Shown here: positions 8,276 to 17,676 of the stretch, one piece after another
Layout: the number at the start of each line of letters is the position of its first letter
Numbering within the stretch: position 1 is the stretch's first letter
Assembly: GCA_965267505.1 (NCBI GenBank)
Contig: OZ254081.1
Location: forward strand, 1-64,000
Length of the DNA stretch: 64,000 nucleotides
Direction: 5' to 3'
From: JANQHS01 sp965267505
GTDB taxonomy: Bacteria > Bacteroidota > Bacteroidia > Cytophagales > CCMP332
Notes under the pieces: model-generated
The model's input: the letters and a program-made list of their open reading frames with translations, nothing else
The model's database searches: none
What the model was told of the DNA's origin: nothing
Made by a program: the position numbers and the translations under genes

Positions 8276-9032
8276 AATTGTTTGGGATAGATTTAAGGTT
8301 AAGGGACTTCAATTTTTGCTTGATCATGGCAATGGGAAATAAGAAAAGCTCGGATAAATACCTTGTTCTTGTTGCCGGCTCAAAAACAAATCTGTGGAAC
8401 CATTCCATTCCAATTTTTGATATCCATTTCGGGGCAAAGGATTTAGTTCCAGCATAAACCCTTATCGAACCCCCTCCAATATGCCAGCAAATAGAATTTC
8501 TACAAATTCGTTTGGCTTGAAGTAAGACAGTCTCTGACCTTGGAGTACCCATTCCGATCAATACAAAATCTATATTTCTATGCTTTGAAAAGATCTTGGA
8601 ATATTCCTCATCTGAGTAAAATCCATTGAAGGCCTCCTTTATATGAACTCCGGGGGATATCATATTTATCCTTTTTCGGGCATTCTGTACTTCTTTTTCA
8701 CTTGTTCCAATTAAAATTGCTTCCCCGGAGAATGAGGGATCTGAGATCAAGTCATCAAATAATTTATTCGCAATTATCCTTTCAACTTTTTTTCCAAGTA
8801 ACAACCTTGCCACCAGGCTTGTCCCGATCCCATCAAACACTACCAGGTCACATTGATCGAGAAAGCTGCCTACTTGTGAAATTTGATTTGAAATGGTAAA
8901 TACATGAGGATTAATGAACCCTACCAACTTGCTGCCCGATTCCCCTCTACTCCATTTCGTTAGCTTGGATTTCATTCCAGGAATGGAATCGATCTGCAGG
9001 TTAAGATTGAAATACTTTAAGGACTCTGCCAT
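8232..9032 (-). CDS. WecG/TagA/CpsF-family glycosyltransferase
   Basis: 266 residues. Hallmarks of GT26 are in order: FDGIG at 66-70 (catalytic Asp), the GMGTPRSE loop at 160-167 (usually GxGxPxQE), and the C-terminal WHIGGG, SFAPKWI, GMEWFHRFVFEP block that in TagA mediates membrane association. These enzymes transfer N-acetylmannosamine or N-acetylmannosaminuronic acid to lipid-linked GlcNAc in surface glycan synthesis. It sits 5 bases downstream of the epimerase gene at 9038 and overlaps the radical SAM gene. Donor sugar is inference. Confidence 0.9.
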   Translation of the reverse strand: MAESLKYFNLNLQIDSIPGMKSKLTKWSRGESGSKLVGFINPHVFTISNQISQVGSFLDQCDLVVFDGIGTSLVARLLLGKKVERIIANKLFDDLISDPSFSGEAILIGTSEKEVQNARKRINMISPGVHIKEAFNGFYSDEEYSKIFSKHRNIDFVLIGMGTPRSETVLLQAKRICRNSICWHIGGGSIRVYAGTKSFAPKWISKIGMEWFHRFVFEPATRTRYLSELFLFPIAMIKQKLKSLNLKSIPNNYESFTRKSSFQKPY

Positions 9033-9037
9033 TTCAA

Positions 9038-10033
9038 CTATGCAGCTATGGTCCTGAATTCTTTGCCATTTATTTGCTCGCTCTTTTGTTGATACGAGCT
9101 CTTGATTCTTTTAAGTGCTTCGTCAAGTGAAACCTTTGGTTCCCAATCAAGGATAAGCCTGGCCTTTCCTATAGATGGGATCTTATCGAATGCCTCAAGA
9201 TATGAGGAGCCATATTTTAGCCTCGGATCGATCTTTTTCATGAGGGAGGGTGAACCCATTAGCTGGTTGATCTTTTCTGCCAACTGTGAGATATTTATTT
9301 CAGAGTTGGGATTTCCAAGATTAAAGATCTCCCAGGATGCTTTTGAATTCATAACCGAAATCAGACCACTTACCAGATCATCCACGTAGCAAAAAGCTCT
9401 TCTTTGCTCCCCAGTACCATGAACCTCCATTTCCTTTCCTGACCGGCAGGATTCAAAGAATCTAGGAACAACAAAGCCAATCTCTGGGCTTTGATTTTCT
9501 CCGATCACATTAAAAGGCCTAACTATATTCATTGTATAATTTCCTTTCATGGAAAGATTCATCAATAGGTGCTCTGCACTAAGTTTCCCCAATGCATATT
9601 CCATTCTGGGGCCAAACTTTACCGGTACGTTACAGGAATCAGACTCTTCTCTGATACCATCCTTTCCATAAACTTCAGACGAGGAAACATAGAGGAGTTT
9701 GGAATTGGACCTTTTTGCCCATTCTGCGGCCTTTAGGGCCAGATCAATAATATTCTTAGCTATCAAGCCGGAATTCTTTAGGATCCCTAATGAACCAACA
9801 GGGCTGGCCAAATGATAGATCTCGTCAAATCCCATTTCAGGATACTTTGAATGAAGAAAATCCTCTACCTGGATGCTGCACTCATTTTCATATTGGGAAT
9901 AATCCTGCTTGGTGGAGCTTAAATTATCAATGATGGTTAGATCAACTTTTGAATTATTAGTCAAAAGTTTCTTCGCTAATCTTAGGCCCATAAACCCAAG
10001 GCCACCGGTTATTAATATTCTCTTTTGTTTCAT
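9038..10033 (-). CDS. NAD-dependent epimerase/decarboxylase, UDP-xylose-synthase-like
   Basis: 331 residues. GGLGFMG at 10-16, active-site SSSEVYG at 117-123, and Tyr146/Lys150 in EYALGK define an extended SDR. The segment HLASPVGSLGILKNSG resembles the ASP motif of UDP-glucuronate decarboxylases, but dTDP-glucose dehydratase or 4-epimerase activity is also possible. Its ATG overlaps the PIG-L stop by 4 bases (10030-10033). Likely supplies a modified nucleotide sugar to the WecG-family transferase next door. Confidence 0.87.
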   Translation of the reverse strand: MKQKRILITGGLGFMGLRLAKKLLTNNSKVDLTIIDNLSSTKQDYSQYENECSIQVEDFLHSKYPEMGFDEIYHLASPVGSLGILKNSGLIAKNIIDLALKAAEWAKRSNSKLLYVSSSEVYGKDGIREESDSCNVPVKFGPRMEYALGKLSAEHLLMNLSMKGNYTMNIVRPFNVIGENQSPEIGFVVPRFFESCRSGKEMEVHGTGEQRRAFCYVDDLVSGLISVMNSKASWEIFNLGNPNSEINISQLAEKINQLMGSPSLMKKIDPRLKYGSSYLEAFDKIPSIGKARLILDWEPKVSLDEALKRIKSSYQQKSEQINGKEFRTIAA

Positions 10034-10635
10034 GCGATCATGCGTTTGATCATGAACCCTTCCGCAAAATTGACATTGGCTTGTGACCCTCTAAGCTTTG
10101 CTATTGATCTGATCAATTCTTCTGAACGATGTCCTCTGACTTGGGATTCATGTAGTTTATAGGTGTCCACTTTCTGATTCACGTCAATCTCTTTGAAATA
10201 GTTGGGTTGAAAATCAGAAGGCTGTTCCCATATCATGGTTTGAGGCTGTTCGTAAACGAGAACTTTTGGGACAAACCAATTCTGATCATGAGGTCTGCAA
10301 GCTATGATTCCGGCTTGATAAACAGCTCTATGATCCTGATTATATGATCTGGCGGGGATCAAAAGATACTCGGGTTTTCTGGAATTGATGCAATTCTCAA
10401 TATCCCTGATCAATCTATTTTCTTGATACGAGTTGACCAGATGATCTAGTACCTCAAACTGAAAATTCCTTTCTTCTGAAACAGCTCGTAATTCTTTTAA
10501 GCGCTTCTCCTTTGGAATGCCCTCACGATCCTCAACCCCGAAAAAAACTACAAATGCATCGTTGTCTAAAAAACTAAAAGCACCTAAAGTTTCATCATCA
10601 ATATGCGGGGAAAGAATGAGGGTTTTGAAGCTCAT
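10030..10635 (-). CDS. PIG-L (LmbE-like) family deacetylase
   Basis: About 201 residues from the ATG at 10635; an upstream in-frame extension to 10722 is rejected because it precedes the natural start MSFKTLILSPHIDDE. The zinc motif PHIDDETLG (consensus PHPDDExxG) lies at the N-terminus and a second metal-site element QDHRAVY about 100 residues on. PIG-L enzymes remove N-acetyl groups from GlcNAc-containing lipids or conjugates. First gene of the minus-strand polysaccharide operon, divergent from the bestrophin gene. Confidence 0.88.
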   Translation of the reverse strand: MSFKTLILSPHIDDETLGAFSFLDNDAFVVFFGVEDREGIPKEKRLKELRAVSEERNFQFEVLDHLVNSYQENRLIRDIENCINSRKPEYLLIPARSYNQDHRAVYQAGIIACRPHDQNWFVPKVLVYEQPQTMIWEQPSDFQPNYFKEIDVNQKVDTYKLHESQVRGHRSEELIRSIAKLRGSQANVNFAEGFMIKRMIA

Positions 10636-10740
10636 GGTAAGAAAGGTTAAATCAAACGCAGGAGCATAATAGAAAAAAAAAGAACCGTATTCAAAATCAT
10701 TTATTGATAATAAATTTACCATTCATCCAAATGAAAACCC

Positions 10741-11640
10741 ATGTATACTAAGCCTTTAAGATCAATTCCAACTTTGATCTCAGATCTAAAATGGATACTG
10801 GTCATTTATCTCGTTTATCTGGGAGCCATCTATTTTGCGTATGAATACTTGGGCCATGAGCAACTAGATATTTCAATGGCAATTGCAACAGTACTAGGGT
10901 TTTCAGTTGCCTTGTTATTAGGCTTCAGAACGGCAGCTTCATACGATAGATGGTGGGAGGCAAGAAAAATTTGGGGAGCAATTGTGAATGACAGTAGAAC
11001 TCTTTTGAGGCAGCTAATCATCTTTGATAAAAATGGTCAAAACAGTCAGGTTGTAAGAGATATTGGCAAGTATCAAATTGCTTGGTGCCGGGCTCTTAGA
11101 AATTCTTTGAGGGGTGCAGAAAGAACTAAAGAATTGGATCAGTATGTAAGCCCACAGGATTTAGACTTTCTAAGAAATCAGAACAATATCCCAAACGCGA
11201 TCCTATCCTTAATGGAAAATAAGATGGGGGAATTAAGGAATTCAGGTAGTCTTGAAGAATTTCGTTTTGTCTCTATTGATCAAACCATAAAGGGTCTTTG
11301 CGACTCAATGGGGATGTGCGAAAGGATCAAAAACACCGTTTTCCCTGTTCAATACCGAGACTACACTTTTAAAGGAATATTGATCTTCATAATCATGCTT
11401 CCATACGGGATGCTCTATAGTACCGGGCCCTTTGTAATTCTGATATGCATGGTTGTGGCTTTCTTTTTCTTTATGATAGAGCATATTGCCTATTACCTTC
11501 AGGATCCTTTCAGAAATACAGCTTCAGATATTCCGATGACCGCACTTTGCCGAACTATCGAGATCAACCTATTGCAGATGATGGGCGAATCAGCAATACC
11601 CGATGCTCCTGTGCCGGACGAAAAAGGAATTTTGATGTAA
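10741..11640 (+). CDS. Bestrophin-family anion channel
   Basis: 299 residues. Four membrane helices (about 18-38, 46-66, 208-228, 232-252). The conserved bestrophin stretch FRTAASYDRWWEARKIWG follows helix 2, and DPFRNTASDIPM, which corresponds to the family Asp-rich element, follows helix 4. Bacterial homologues (YneE type) form pentameric channels in the inner membrane. Single-gene unit: divergent from PIG-L and followed by a strong hairpin at 11643. Confidence 0.92.
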   Translation: MYTKPLRSIPTLISDLKWILVIYLVYLGAIYFAYEYLGHEQLDISMAIATVLGFSVALLLGFRTAASYDRWWEARKIWGAIVNDSRTLLRQLIIFDKNGQNSQVVRDIGKYQIAWCRALRNSLRGAERTKELDQYVSPQDLDFLRNQNNIPNAILSLMENKMGELRNSGSLEEFRFVSIDQTIKGLCDSMGMCERIKNTVFPVQYRDYTFKGILIFIIMLPYGMLYSTGPFVILICMVVAFFFFMIEHIAYYLQDPFRNTASDIPMTALCRTIEINLLQMMGESAIPDAPVPDEKGILM

Positions 11641-11642
11641 GG

Positions 11643-11671
11643 ATGGGAAGGGGAATAGCCTTCCCATTTAA
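11643..11671 (+). terminator. Hairpin terminator after bestrophin gene
   Basis: ATGGGAAGG at 11643-11651 is perfectly complementary to CCTTCCCAT at 11659-11667 (7-nt loop). The T tract behind is short (TTTAAAT), so efficiency is uncertain. Confidence 0.6.
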
Positions 11672-11730
11672 ATAAATCAAAAGAGGGGATAATTCTAAAT
11701 CCTTAATTTGGTTAAAAATCACTGGGACCC

Positions 11731-13146
11731 ATGAGACCATTCCTACTTATTTCATTTACTCTTTTATTGACCTTGAATGGATTTGCGCAAAATCCATATG
11801 GCGGGAAGCCTCAATATGATGTTCTTGTAAGACAGTTCCCTGACACCTTTGGAACTTTCAGGATCGAGCTCTACCCTACTGTTTGTCCCCTTCATACCGA
11901 AAATTTTGATACCCTTGCCCGACAAGGCTTTTACGATTCCCTGGCCTTTCATAGAGTCGTATCTGCTTTTGTAATTCAGGGTGGAGATCCAAATTCCAAA
12001 ACTGGACCTTCATCTACCTGGGGTCAGGGTGCAGCATGGCAACAGAATGTCCCTGCTGAGTTTAGCCCTATTCCTCATGAGCGAGAAATAATTGGAGCCG
12101 CAAGAGGAAATAATATCAACAGTGCCACATCTCAATTCTATGTGAACCTCGTCACGAATTCTCATTTGGATGGCCTATATACGGCCTATGGAAGGGTGAT
12201 CAGCGGAATGAACGTAGTAGATTCGGTTGAAGCTGTGCCGGTAGATCCAAATGACCTTCCCCTAAGCAAGGTTGATATGTTTATTAATTATGTAGGGACT
12301 GATTCTACCATACCTGCTCAAGCTCCAACCCTGTCTTTCCCTGCAGATGCTGCAACAAATATCAGCCGAACCACAGTTTTTTCGTGGAATGCCGTGAGTC
12401 CGGTGGATTTCATTCTTTACAAGATCCAGTTCTCAAAACAAAGCGATTTTAGCTCCATTGAATTTGAAAAGTATATCTCCAATGGAACCACCGCATATGC
12501 ACCAGCCGATTCACTTGAATTGGGTTACGTGACCTATTATTGGAGAGTAATGACAGATAATGGTGGAAACCAAAACATATCTGCCGTCCGGAGTTTTACC
12601 ACTGGGATTGAAGTCCCTATCCCCTTGAGCCCCCAAAATGATGCAACCGGCGTTTTTCTCAATACCTATATTGATTGGGACCACCCGGGAAATCCTGCCG
12701 AATATAGATTGATCGTTTCAAAAGTTCCCGTCCTTTCTTTACCCACTCAAAATGTGGTTGATACCATCGTAAATCAAAGTATATTCCTAACTCCTATACT
12801 TGAGGCAAGTAGACCATATTATTGGGGTGTAGCAGCTATTGACAATGGAGTAGAGGGCGATTTTTCCCCTTTATGGAAATTTACCACTGGGTCGACAATA
12901 AATTCCTTAGAAGGCGATATGGGGAATGATGTTGGGGTCTATCCAAATCCTGCTGAAAAATATTTAGAGATTAAGGCAAAGGGTAAGCAACGGTATATGC
13001 TTTTGGATTTAACAGGGAAAGTTTGGCGCGTTGGGGGTTTTACAAATGAGCTAACTATTGATGTGAATGGTATTCCAAAAGGTATCTACTTTATCCATCT
13101 TCGAAGTAAGTCAGGACAAGATTGGAAAAAAGTCCAAATTCGATAG
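11731..13146 (+). CDS. T9SS-exported cyclophilin-type peptidyl-prolyl isomerase with Ig-like repeats
   Basis: 471 residues in four parts. Signal peptide 1-19. Cyclophilin domain about 28-185, with core motifs FHRVVSAFVIQGGDP, SQFYVNL and YGRVISGMNVVDS; the Arg of FHRV is the usual catalytic residue. Two fibronectin/Ig-like repeats about 190-390, each with TYYWRV or PYYWGV and SxFTTG. Type A T9SS C-terminal domain from VGVYPNPAEKY to the end. It should therefore be secreted across the outer membrane and surface-attached or released. Proline isomerases are normally cytoplasmic or periplasmic, so export is notable. Single-gene unit. Confidence 0.88.
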   Translation: MRPFLLISFTLLLTLNGFAQNPYGGKPQYDVLVRQFPDTFGTFRIELYPTVCPLHTENFDTLARQGFYDSLAFHRVVSAFVIQGGDPNSKTGPSSTWGQGAAWQQNVPAEFSPIPHEREIIGAARGNNINSATSQFYVNLVTNSHLDGLYTAYGRVISGMNVVDSVEAVPVDPNDLPLSKVDMFINYVGTDSTIPAQAPTLSFPADAATNISRTTVFSWNAVSPVDFILYKIQFSKQSDFSSIEFEKYISNGTTAYAPADSLELGYVTYYWRVMTDNGGNQNISAVRSFTTGIEVPIPLSPQNDATGVFLNTYIDWDHPGNPAEYRLIVSKVPVLSLPTQNVVDTIVNQSIFLTPILEASRPYYWGVAAIDNGVEGDFSPLWKFTTGSTINSLEGDMGNDVGVYPNPAEKYLEIKAKGKQRYMLLDLTGKVWRVGGFTNELTIDVNGIPKGIYFIHLRSKSGQDWKKVQIR

Positions 13147-13202
13147 GGTTGTTTCTTTTAGGAGGTATTTCAAGAAGATTTATGAAAATTTGCTTTTTGG
13201 CC

Positions 13203-14861
13203 TCAAAACCATTTGTGCTTCCTTCCTTTTTTGGTTTTCTCAGAATTTTGAGTGAGCTCGAGATCCATTAGTGCTCTTGCGGTATTGGAAGGCACTATAT
13301 TGATGAATCCATCTTTCGAACAATTCCAAATCAGGTTAAAGGGACTTCGGTTAATATTCCTTTTCGTATAATATTCTGCCGTTTTATAGCTGCTTGTTCC
13401 AGGACGATTATGGTGCTTGATTGCCATATTTGCTATATTACTTAATGCTCCTAATTTTTTATAGGACTTATCATTTTCATATCGAAAGACCTCAAAAGCC
13501 ATATCTTCATAGTCAAGAATCAACTTACTTTCTGCCCCATTTCTATTGGCTGAGATTTCAAGAATCATTTTGGAAATAAATCCCGATTTCATGTCCACAT
13601 CGGCCATGGGTACCATGGTATTATTCAATTGGGTAACATCAAAGGAATCCAGTCTGGCTTTAAGCCAAAAATCATCATTTCTGTAGGGGACAACCAGTCT
13701 TGCCGAAATGAATCCATGCTTATTCATTTGGCCAATAAAATCTCCTTCAATGGTCCCAAACTTTTCTTGTATTTCTTTTATGGTCGACAGCTTATAGACT
13801 GTTCCAAAAAGATCATTAAACAATATGGTGCCAGGATTCTGCTTGTTTTCACCTAATTCAGTGTATGATATTCGAGACCTTTTTACTTGAAGAGTGTCAA
13901 CCTCAAGAGGAATGGGTATTTGCTGGATCATTCCAAAGAACATGGGTTTTTCTTTATCAGGCGGTCTGGGCATGTTTTTGTTTCTGTGATCCCTTAGGTC
14001 CAGGCCATCTATTTCAATCTTATTCGCTCTTACCTCCAATTCTCCATAAATACGCGAATTAGCCCCCATGCCACTGATTTTCAGCTCATGAAGATCAACT
14101 TCTATGAGATCAATCTGCTTTCCTATTTTTCTATTAACCTCAATCCAAGGTTTATTGTAGGATAAGTTAAGGTTCTTTAGACTAAAAAAAGAGGCATCGG
14201 AATCAAAGCTGACGGGGCCAAATTCCAAAGTTTGATCCTCATTTAAGTTAACTTTCACCTTACCAATCGTAGATTGGAATAAGCCGATTTTAAAAGGAAT
14301 GGGATACTTCCATTGAAGACTGTCAGTCTCAATATCCAATGCTTCCAAATCAAGGTCATGTATGTACCCATATTCCCTTTCGGGAGAATCTTCTCTATAG
14401 ATCTGGATCTGACCATCTTCAATTACGAAAGCATGGATCTTACCTCTTGAAAGAATATCACCAAAGAATCGTTGAAAGCTCAGGCTCCTTGATTTTTCTG
14501 GTTTGGCTGATTTTTTTGATTTAATAATAAAACTAGGTTCGATAAAAGCCAGCTCTTTTACTTCGATTTTCCTTTCAAAGAAAAGGTCAAACCAATTCAC
14601 TCCGTACATTTCTGCTTTTTTGACATCACCTACCACATAAGTGCCAGAGTCGGCGGTTAAGGGGATTATTTGGATACCCTTAATAGAAATTCCATTTAAA
14701 AGGAAATGGAGATTGGCTTTTTCAAATCGAATATCGTAGGCTCTTTCCTTTTTCTTGTTTATTAGATTGTCCAGATGGGTTTCCAACCATTTTCCCGTTC
14801 CAATTAAAAACCCTGCTAAGACAAGGATCAAAATGAAAATGGCTAGTAGAAGTTTTTTCAA
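13203..14861 (-). CDS. AsmA-like, membrane-anchored periplasmic protein
   Basis: 552 residues. One N-terminal anchor helix (about 4-24), then a long beta-rich periplasmic part with repeated amphipathic strands (FEKANLHFLLNGISIKGIQI, VKELAFIEPSF, IEIDGLDL), the organisation of AsmA/DUF748-type proteins that bridge the envelope and carry lipids. The start is TTG (MKKLLLAIF); no in-frame ATG precedes the anchor. The C-terminus is Lys-rich. A second, larger AsmA-like gene is at 25947. Exact family not fixed from sequence alone. Confidence 0.65.
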   Translation of the reverse strand: MKKLLLAIFILILVLAGFLIGTGKWLETHLDNLINKKKERAYDIRFEKANLHFLLNGISIKGIQIIPLTADSGTYVVGDVKKAEMYGVNWFDLFFERKIEVKELAFIEPSFIIKSKKSAKPEKSRSLSFQRFFGDILSRGKIHAFVIEDGQIQIYREDSPEREYGYIHDLDLEALDIETDSLQWKYPIPFKIGLFQSTIGKVKVNLNEDQTLEFGPVSFDSDASFFSLKNLNLSYNKPWIEVNRKIGKQIDLIEVDLHELKISGMGANSRIYGELEVRANKIEIDGLDLRDHRNKNMPRPPDKEKPMFFGMIQQIPIPLEVDTLQVKRSRISYTELGENKQNPGTILFNDLFGTVYKLSTIKEIQEKFGTIEGDFIGQMNKHGFISARLVVPYRNDDFWLKARLDSFDVTQLNNTMVPMADVDMKSGFISKMILEISANRNGAESKLILDYEDMAFEVFRYENDKSYKKLGALSNIANMAIKHHNRPGTSSYKTAEYYTKRNINRSPFNLIWNCSKDGFINIVPSNTARALMDLELTQNSEKTKKGRKHKWF

Positions 14862-14925
14862 GTATTAACTTGGTGTTTAATAGACAAGATTGGTTCTTTA
14901 TTATTGATTAACAAGAGTAATGGTC

Positions 14926-14950
14926 AAAAAAAAAGGGGCCGAAGCCCCTT
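14926..14950 (-). terminator. Strong terminator after the Omp28-like gene
   Basis: On the minus strand AAGGGGC, a TTCG tetraloop, GCCCCTT and then a run of T's (A run at 14926-14934 on plus). It begins 4 bases after the stop at 14954. Confidence 0.9.
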
Positions 14951-14953
14951 AAT

Positions 14954-16567
14954 TTAGTTTTTCACAATCCGTTTCACCACCGACCCTTCTATACTGCTTA
15001 TCCTTATTTGATAGATCCCGGGACTTAAAGCTCTAATATCTAAATCCATTGTTCTATCAGCTTCAAGAGTTCGAACCTCAATGACATCCCCTATTGGAGA
15101 AATCAGCTCAACTTTTACTTGATTTCTTGAAGCATTAGCAACTACAGCATCTCCTTGGGTTGGATTTGGGAATACTTCAATTTGATTTTCCAATTGCGAC
15201 TGAAGGCCAACCATTCCGATCTGAACTATTTGGCAAGACGTATCAGAACCTGTTGAATTAGTTGCAATCAAACAGGTATTATAGTTACCATCCTGACTAT
15301 AAAAATGGATTGGCTCATAATCAGTTGAAGAAGTTCCATCTCCAAAATCCCAGAAATAAGTGGTAGCATCGAATATGTCCTCAATGGTTGTATTGGTAAA
15401 GATCCCAACGGATCCTGCTAAATAAACTGTCCATCCGGCTATTGGTGCCATTGCAGGATGCACTGTAATCACCTGAGTTATGGTGTCGTTGCACGAGATC
15501 TCATCAACCATGGTTCCTCCGTTGAATTGGTCTATCCACATCTTCAGTGTATAACTTCCAGAGGAGGCAGGATTCCATTGTGTTGGGAAAACCGCATGAA
15601 CTGAATCTCCCCAACCAAGGTTTAATCCACTAAAGTTGATTGTTTCAATCGCACCGTTATCAATCTGGTACTTAATGATCGCAGAATTAACAGCTGTATC
15701 TTCCCAATTTTGGAACACCGCAGAAATGGTAAAAGGGCCTGCATTTTCCGATAAATCAGTAGGGGTTAAAAGTTGAGACAACCCAACATCGATTTTGGTC
15801 GGACTCTCCCCATAAGCAGCTTGGTGCACAATCTTGGTCGATTGGTTTTGAACCCAAACAACCACTCCTAGATCGAAGAATTCTTCTACAGAATGTTCAC
15901 CGGTATGGTTAATTGGAGAACCGGCATCAGATGGGAGCCTGAATTCCCCCTGAAAATCATATGTGAAAGAGTGGTTGATGGTATCTCCATTTGCAATTCC
16001 GCCTAGAGCTGTTCCATTTTGATTTGGAAGCATCTTCTTCATCACATTAATAAACTCTGTCTCACCATTTGACTTCATGTTTGCAAAAGTCTCGTGCTCT
16101 ATAACTGCCACGTGTAGTCTGTTATCCCCTGAAAAGTTTTGCAAGGCAATGATCTCTACATTAACATCAATCTTGTTGCAAGAAACCAGGTAATCGACAT
16201 CAAGGGTCATATATGCTGGGACATTATATGCAGCATCTCTCATGGCAGCGGTATAGATAATTGGGTTATTATCCCACTGACCATCGACTTCAAGTCTGGG
16301 CACAGAATTTATCGCATAATAATTTCTCCTACCATTGCCTTCTGCGGTATAATAGGGATCTCCGTTTCCAGGCCAACTCATTTGATACCTCAATACAATT
16401 TGCTTCTCTGGAGCAGTTGCATAAATGGCATCCATATTCTGATTCCCTGGCAAGCAAGGGGGACAGGTTGAAGAAGTAAAGCCTTCATGAAGAGGAATTC
16501 TCTGCACCTGTGCTTCACTTGAGAAAATTGAAAAGATAAAAAGGATAAGAAGTAGAGCTTTTTTCAT
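14954..16567 (-). CDS. Omp28-like, PKD-containing T9SS surface protein with CxxC
   Basis: 537 residues from the ATG at 16567 (MKKALLLILF); an in-frame extension to 16594 would spoil the signal peptide. After the signal peptide comes a thioredoxin-like/Omp28 domain with EGFTSSTCPPCLPGN, a CxxC redox pair near the N-terminus, and VPRLEVDG. A PKD domain follows (YFWDFGDGTSS), then a T9SS type A sorting domain starting VEVFPNPTQG. Omp28-type proteins are outer-membrane proteins of unclear role; the CPPC motif hints at a thiol or metal function at the surface. Monocistronic with its own terminator. Confidence 0.85.
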   Translation of the reverse strand: MKKALLLILFIFSIFSSEAQVQRIPLHEGFTSSTCPPCLPGNQNMDAIYATAPEKQIVLRYQMSWPGNGDPYYTAEGNGRRNYYAINSVPRLEVDGQWDNNPIIYTAAMRDAAYNVPAYMTLDVDYLVSCNKIDVNVEIIALQNFSGDNRLHVAVIEHETFANMKSNGETEFINVMKKMLPNQNGTALGGIANGDTINHSFTYDFQGEFRLPSDAGSPINHTGEHSVEEFFDLGVVVWVQNQSTKIVHQAAYGESPTKIDVGLSQLLTPTDLSENAGPFTISAVFQNWEDTAVNSAIIKYQIDNGAIETINFSGLNLGWGDSVHAVFPTQWNPASSGSYTLKMWIDQFNGGTMVDEISCNDTITQVITVHPAMAPIAGWTVYLAGSVGIFTNTTIEDIFDATTYFWDFGDGTSSTDYEPIHFYSQDGNYNTCLIATNSTGSDTSCQIVQIGMVGLQSQLENQIEVFPNPTQGDAVVANASRNQVKVELISPIGDVIEVRTLEADRTMDLDIRALSPGIYQIRISSIEGSVVKRIVKN

Positions 16568-16683
16568 TAGATGAATTTTTGAGTAAAATTTCAATTCTTA
16601 CGGTTGAAAAACAGACCGTTCAAATAATTATATGGTAAAAATAGTTTTTTTAACCGCCTATGAAAAGTTTGATATCACTAGAC

Positions 16684-17607
16684 TTATTTAATAGGAAAGT
16701 AGATCCTCGTGCTTAATTGGTTTTCGGGAGTCTCCCCAGGCCTGTTTTGATAGGTTTCAAATCCAGGGATCTTCTTGTTCAATTTGAATTCCTTAGCCCT
16801 TAGCATGCTGTGTTGACTGCTCCATGCATTACCCAAATGGTGATAGGGGCCTGTATGTTTGATCACATTTACCCTGGTTTTTGGAATGTTCCCTTTTACA
16901 AAATCACTCGGAACATTGACTGAATCATTTTTTACCATAAACCCAGAGGTATACACAACTTTCCCCTTTACCATGTCCCATTTGTGGTATAAAGAAAATG
17001 GTTCTCCTGTTAGATGTTCTTTGTTTTCAGAAGCCCATTTTTCCAATCTTTCAAAATCCTGAGACATGTCCTCACCCAATCGACTCATGGTTGTTTGATT
17101 CTTTATCCCAATATAGTCACAACCTTCAAATGTACTTTGACCCTCAAAGTCCAACTTAGAATTAACCTTGCTTTCTTCAGATAGGTCTTTAAGCATGTGA
17201 AGGCCCCGCATAAAATCCATTCCTACAAAAGCCTCCATCATTTTTTTCATCCAAAACAAAAAGAAAGGCAAGGAGCTCTCCATTGTCCAGCTGACCTCGG
17301 TCCCTTCTGCTGCTTCTTTCAGTCTTATCTTCACATCAGCCTGAGACTTCCAGGGCTTAATAAATCTAAGGTCGTATTCCACTTGCTCGTTTTCTTTTTC
17401 TGAAAGGATCTTCATTTCTCCTTCCCCGGTCCTCTTTCCTACCCAACTGTAGGATTTATGGTCAGAAGCAATTTTGACTTCTGTAGCCGGATCCATTATC
17501 AACCAAGGAGACCATAATTGCCATTTCTCAAGATCGTTTAAATAGGGAAAAACGGTCCTGGGGTTAGCTTTCACATCGATTTTTCTCTCGACAAACATTC
17601 TAGGCAT
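16684..17607 (-). CDS. SRPBCC domain fused to a GyrI-like (AraC effector-binding) domain
   Basis: 307 residues. Residues about 1-145 are a START/SRPBCC (polyketide cyclase-like) fold: VERKIDVKANPRTVFPYLND, then GKRTGEGEMKILSEKE and GTEVSWTMESSLPFF. Residues about 155-307 form a GyrI/AraC effector-binding fold with VIKHTGPYHHLGNAWSSQHS and a C-terminal TRIYFPIK. Both are hydrophobic-ligand binders, so a cytosolic small-molecule sensor or carrier is likely; this fusion is recurrent in Bacteroidota. No DNA-binding domain. Single gene. Confidence 0.82.
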   Translation of the reverse strand: MPRMFVERKIDVKANPRTVFPYLNDLEKWQLWSPWLIMDPATEVKIASDHKSYSWVGKRTGEGEMKILSEKENEQVEYDLRFIKPWKSQADVKIRLKEAAEGTEVSWTMESSLPFFLFWMKKMMEAFVGMDFMRGLHMLKDLSEESKVNSKLDFEGQSTFEGCDYIGIKNQTTMSRLGEDMSQDFERLEKWASENKEHLTGEPFSLYHKWDMVKGKVVYTSGFMVKNDSVNVPSDFVKGNIPKTRVNVIKHTGPYHHLGNAWSSQHSMLRAKEFKLNKKIPGFETYQNRPGETPENQLSTRIYFPIK

Positions 17608-17676
17608 GCTAATAGATTTAGATTTTTTGAATTGAGTTCAGCTTTAATTTAAAAAAGCTAATTTGAAAAATCATTT

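Noticed and set aside
16139..16471. 110-codon open frame opposite the Omp28-like gene
   Set aside because: It is antisense to a continuous coding region with signal peptide, PKD and sorting domains.
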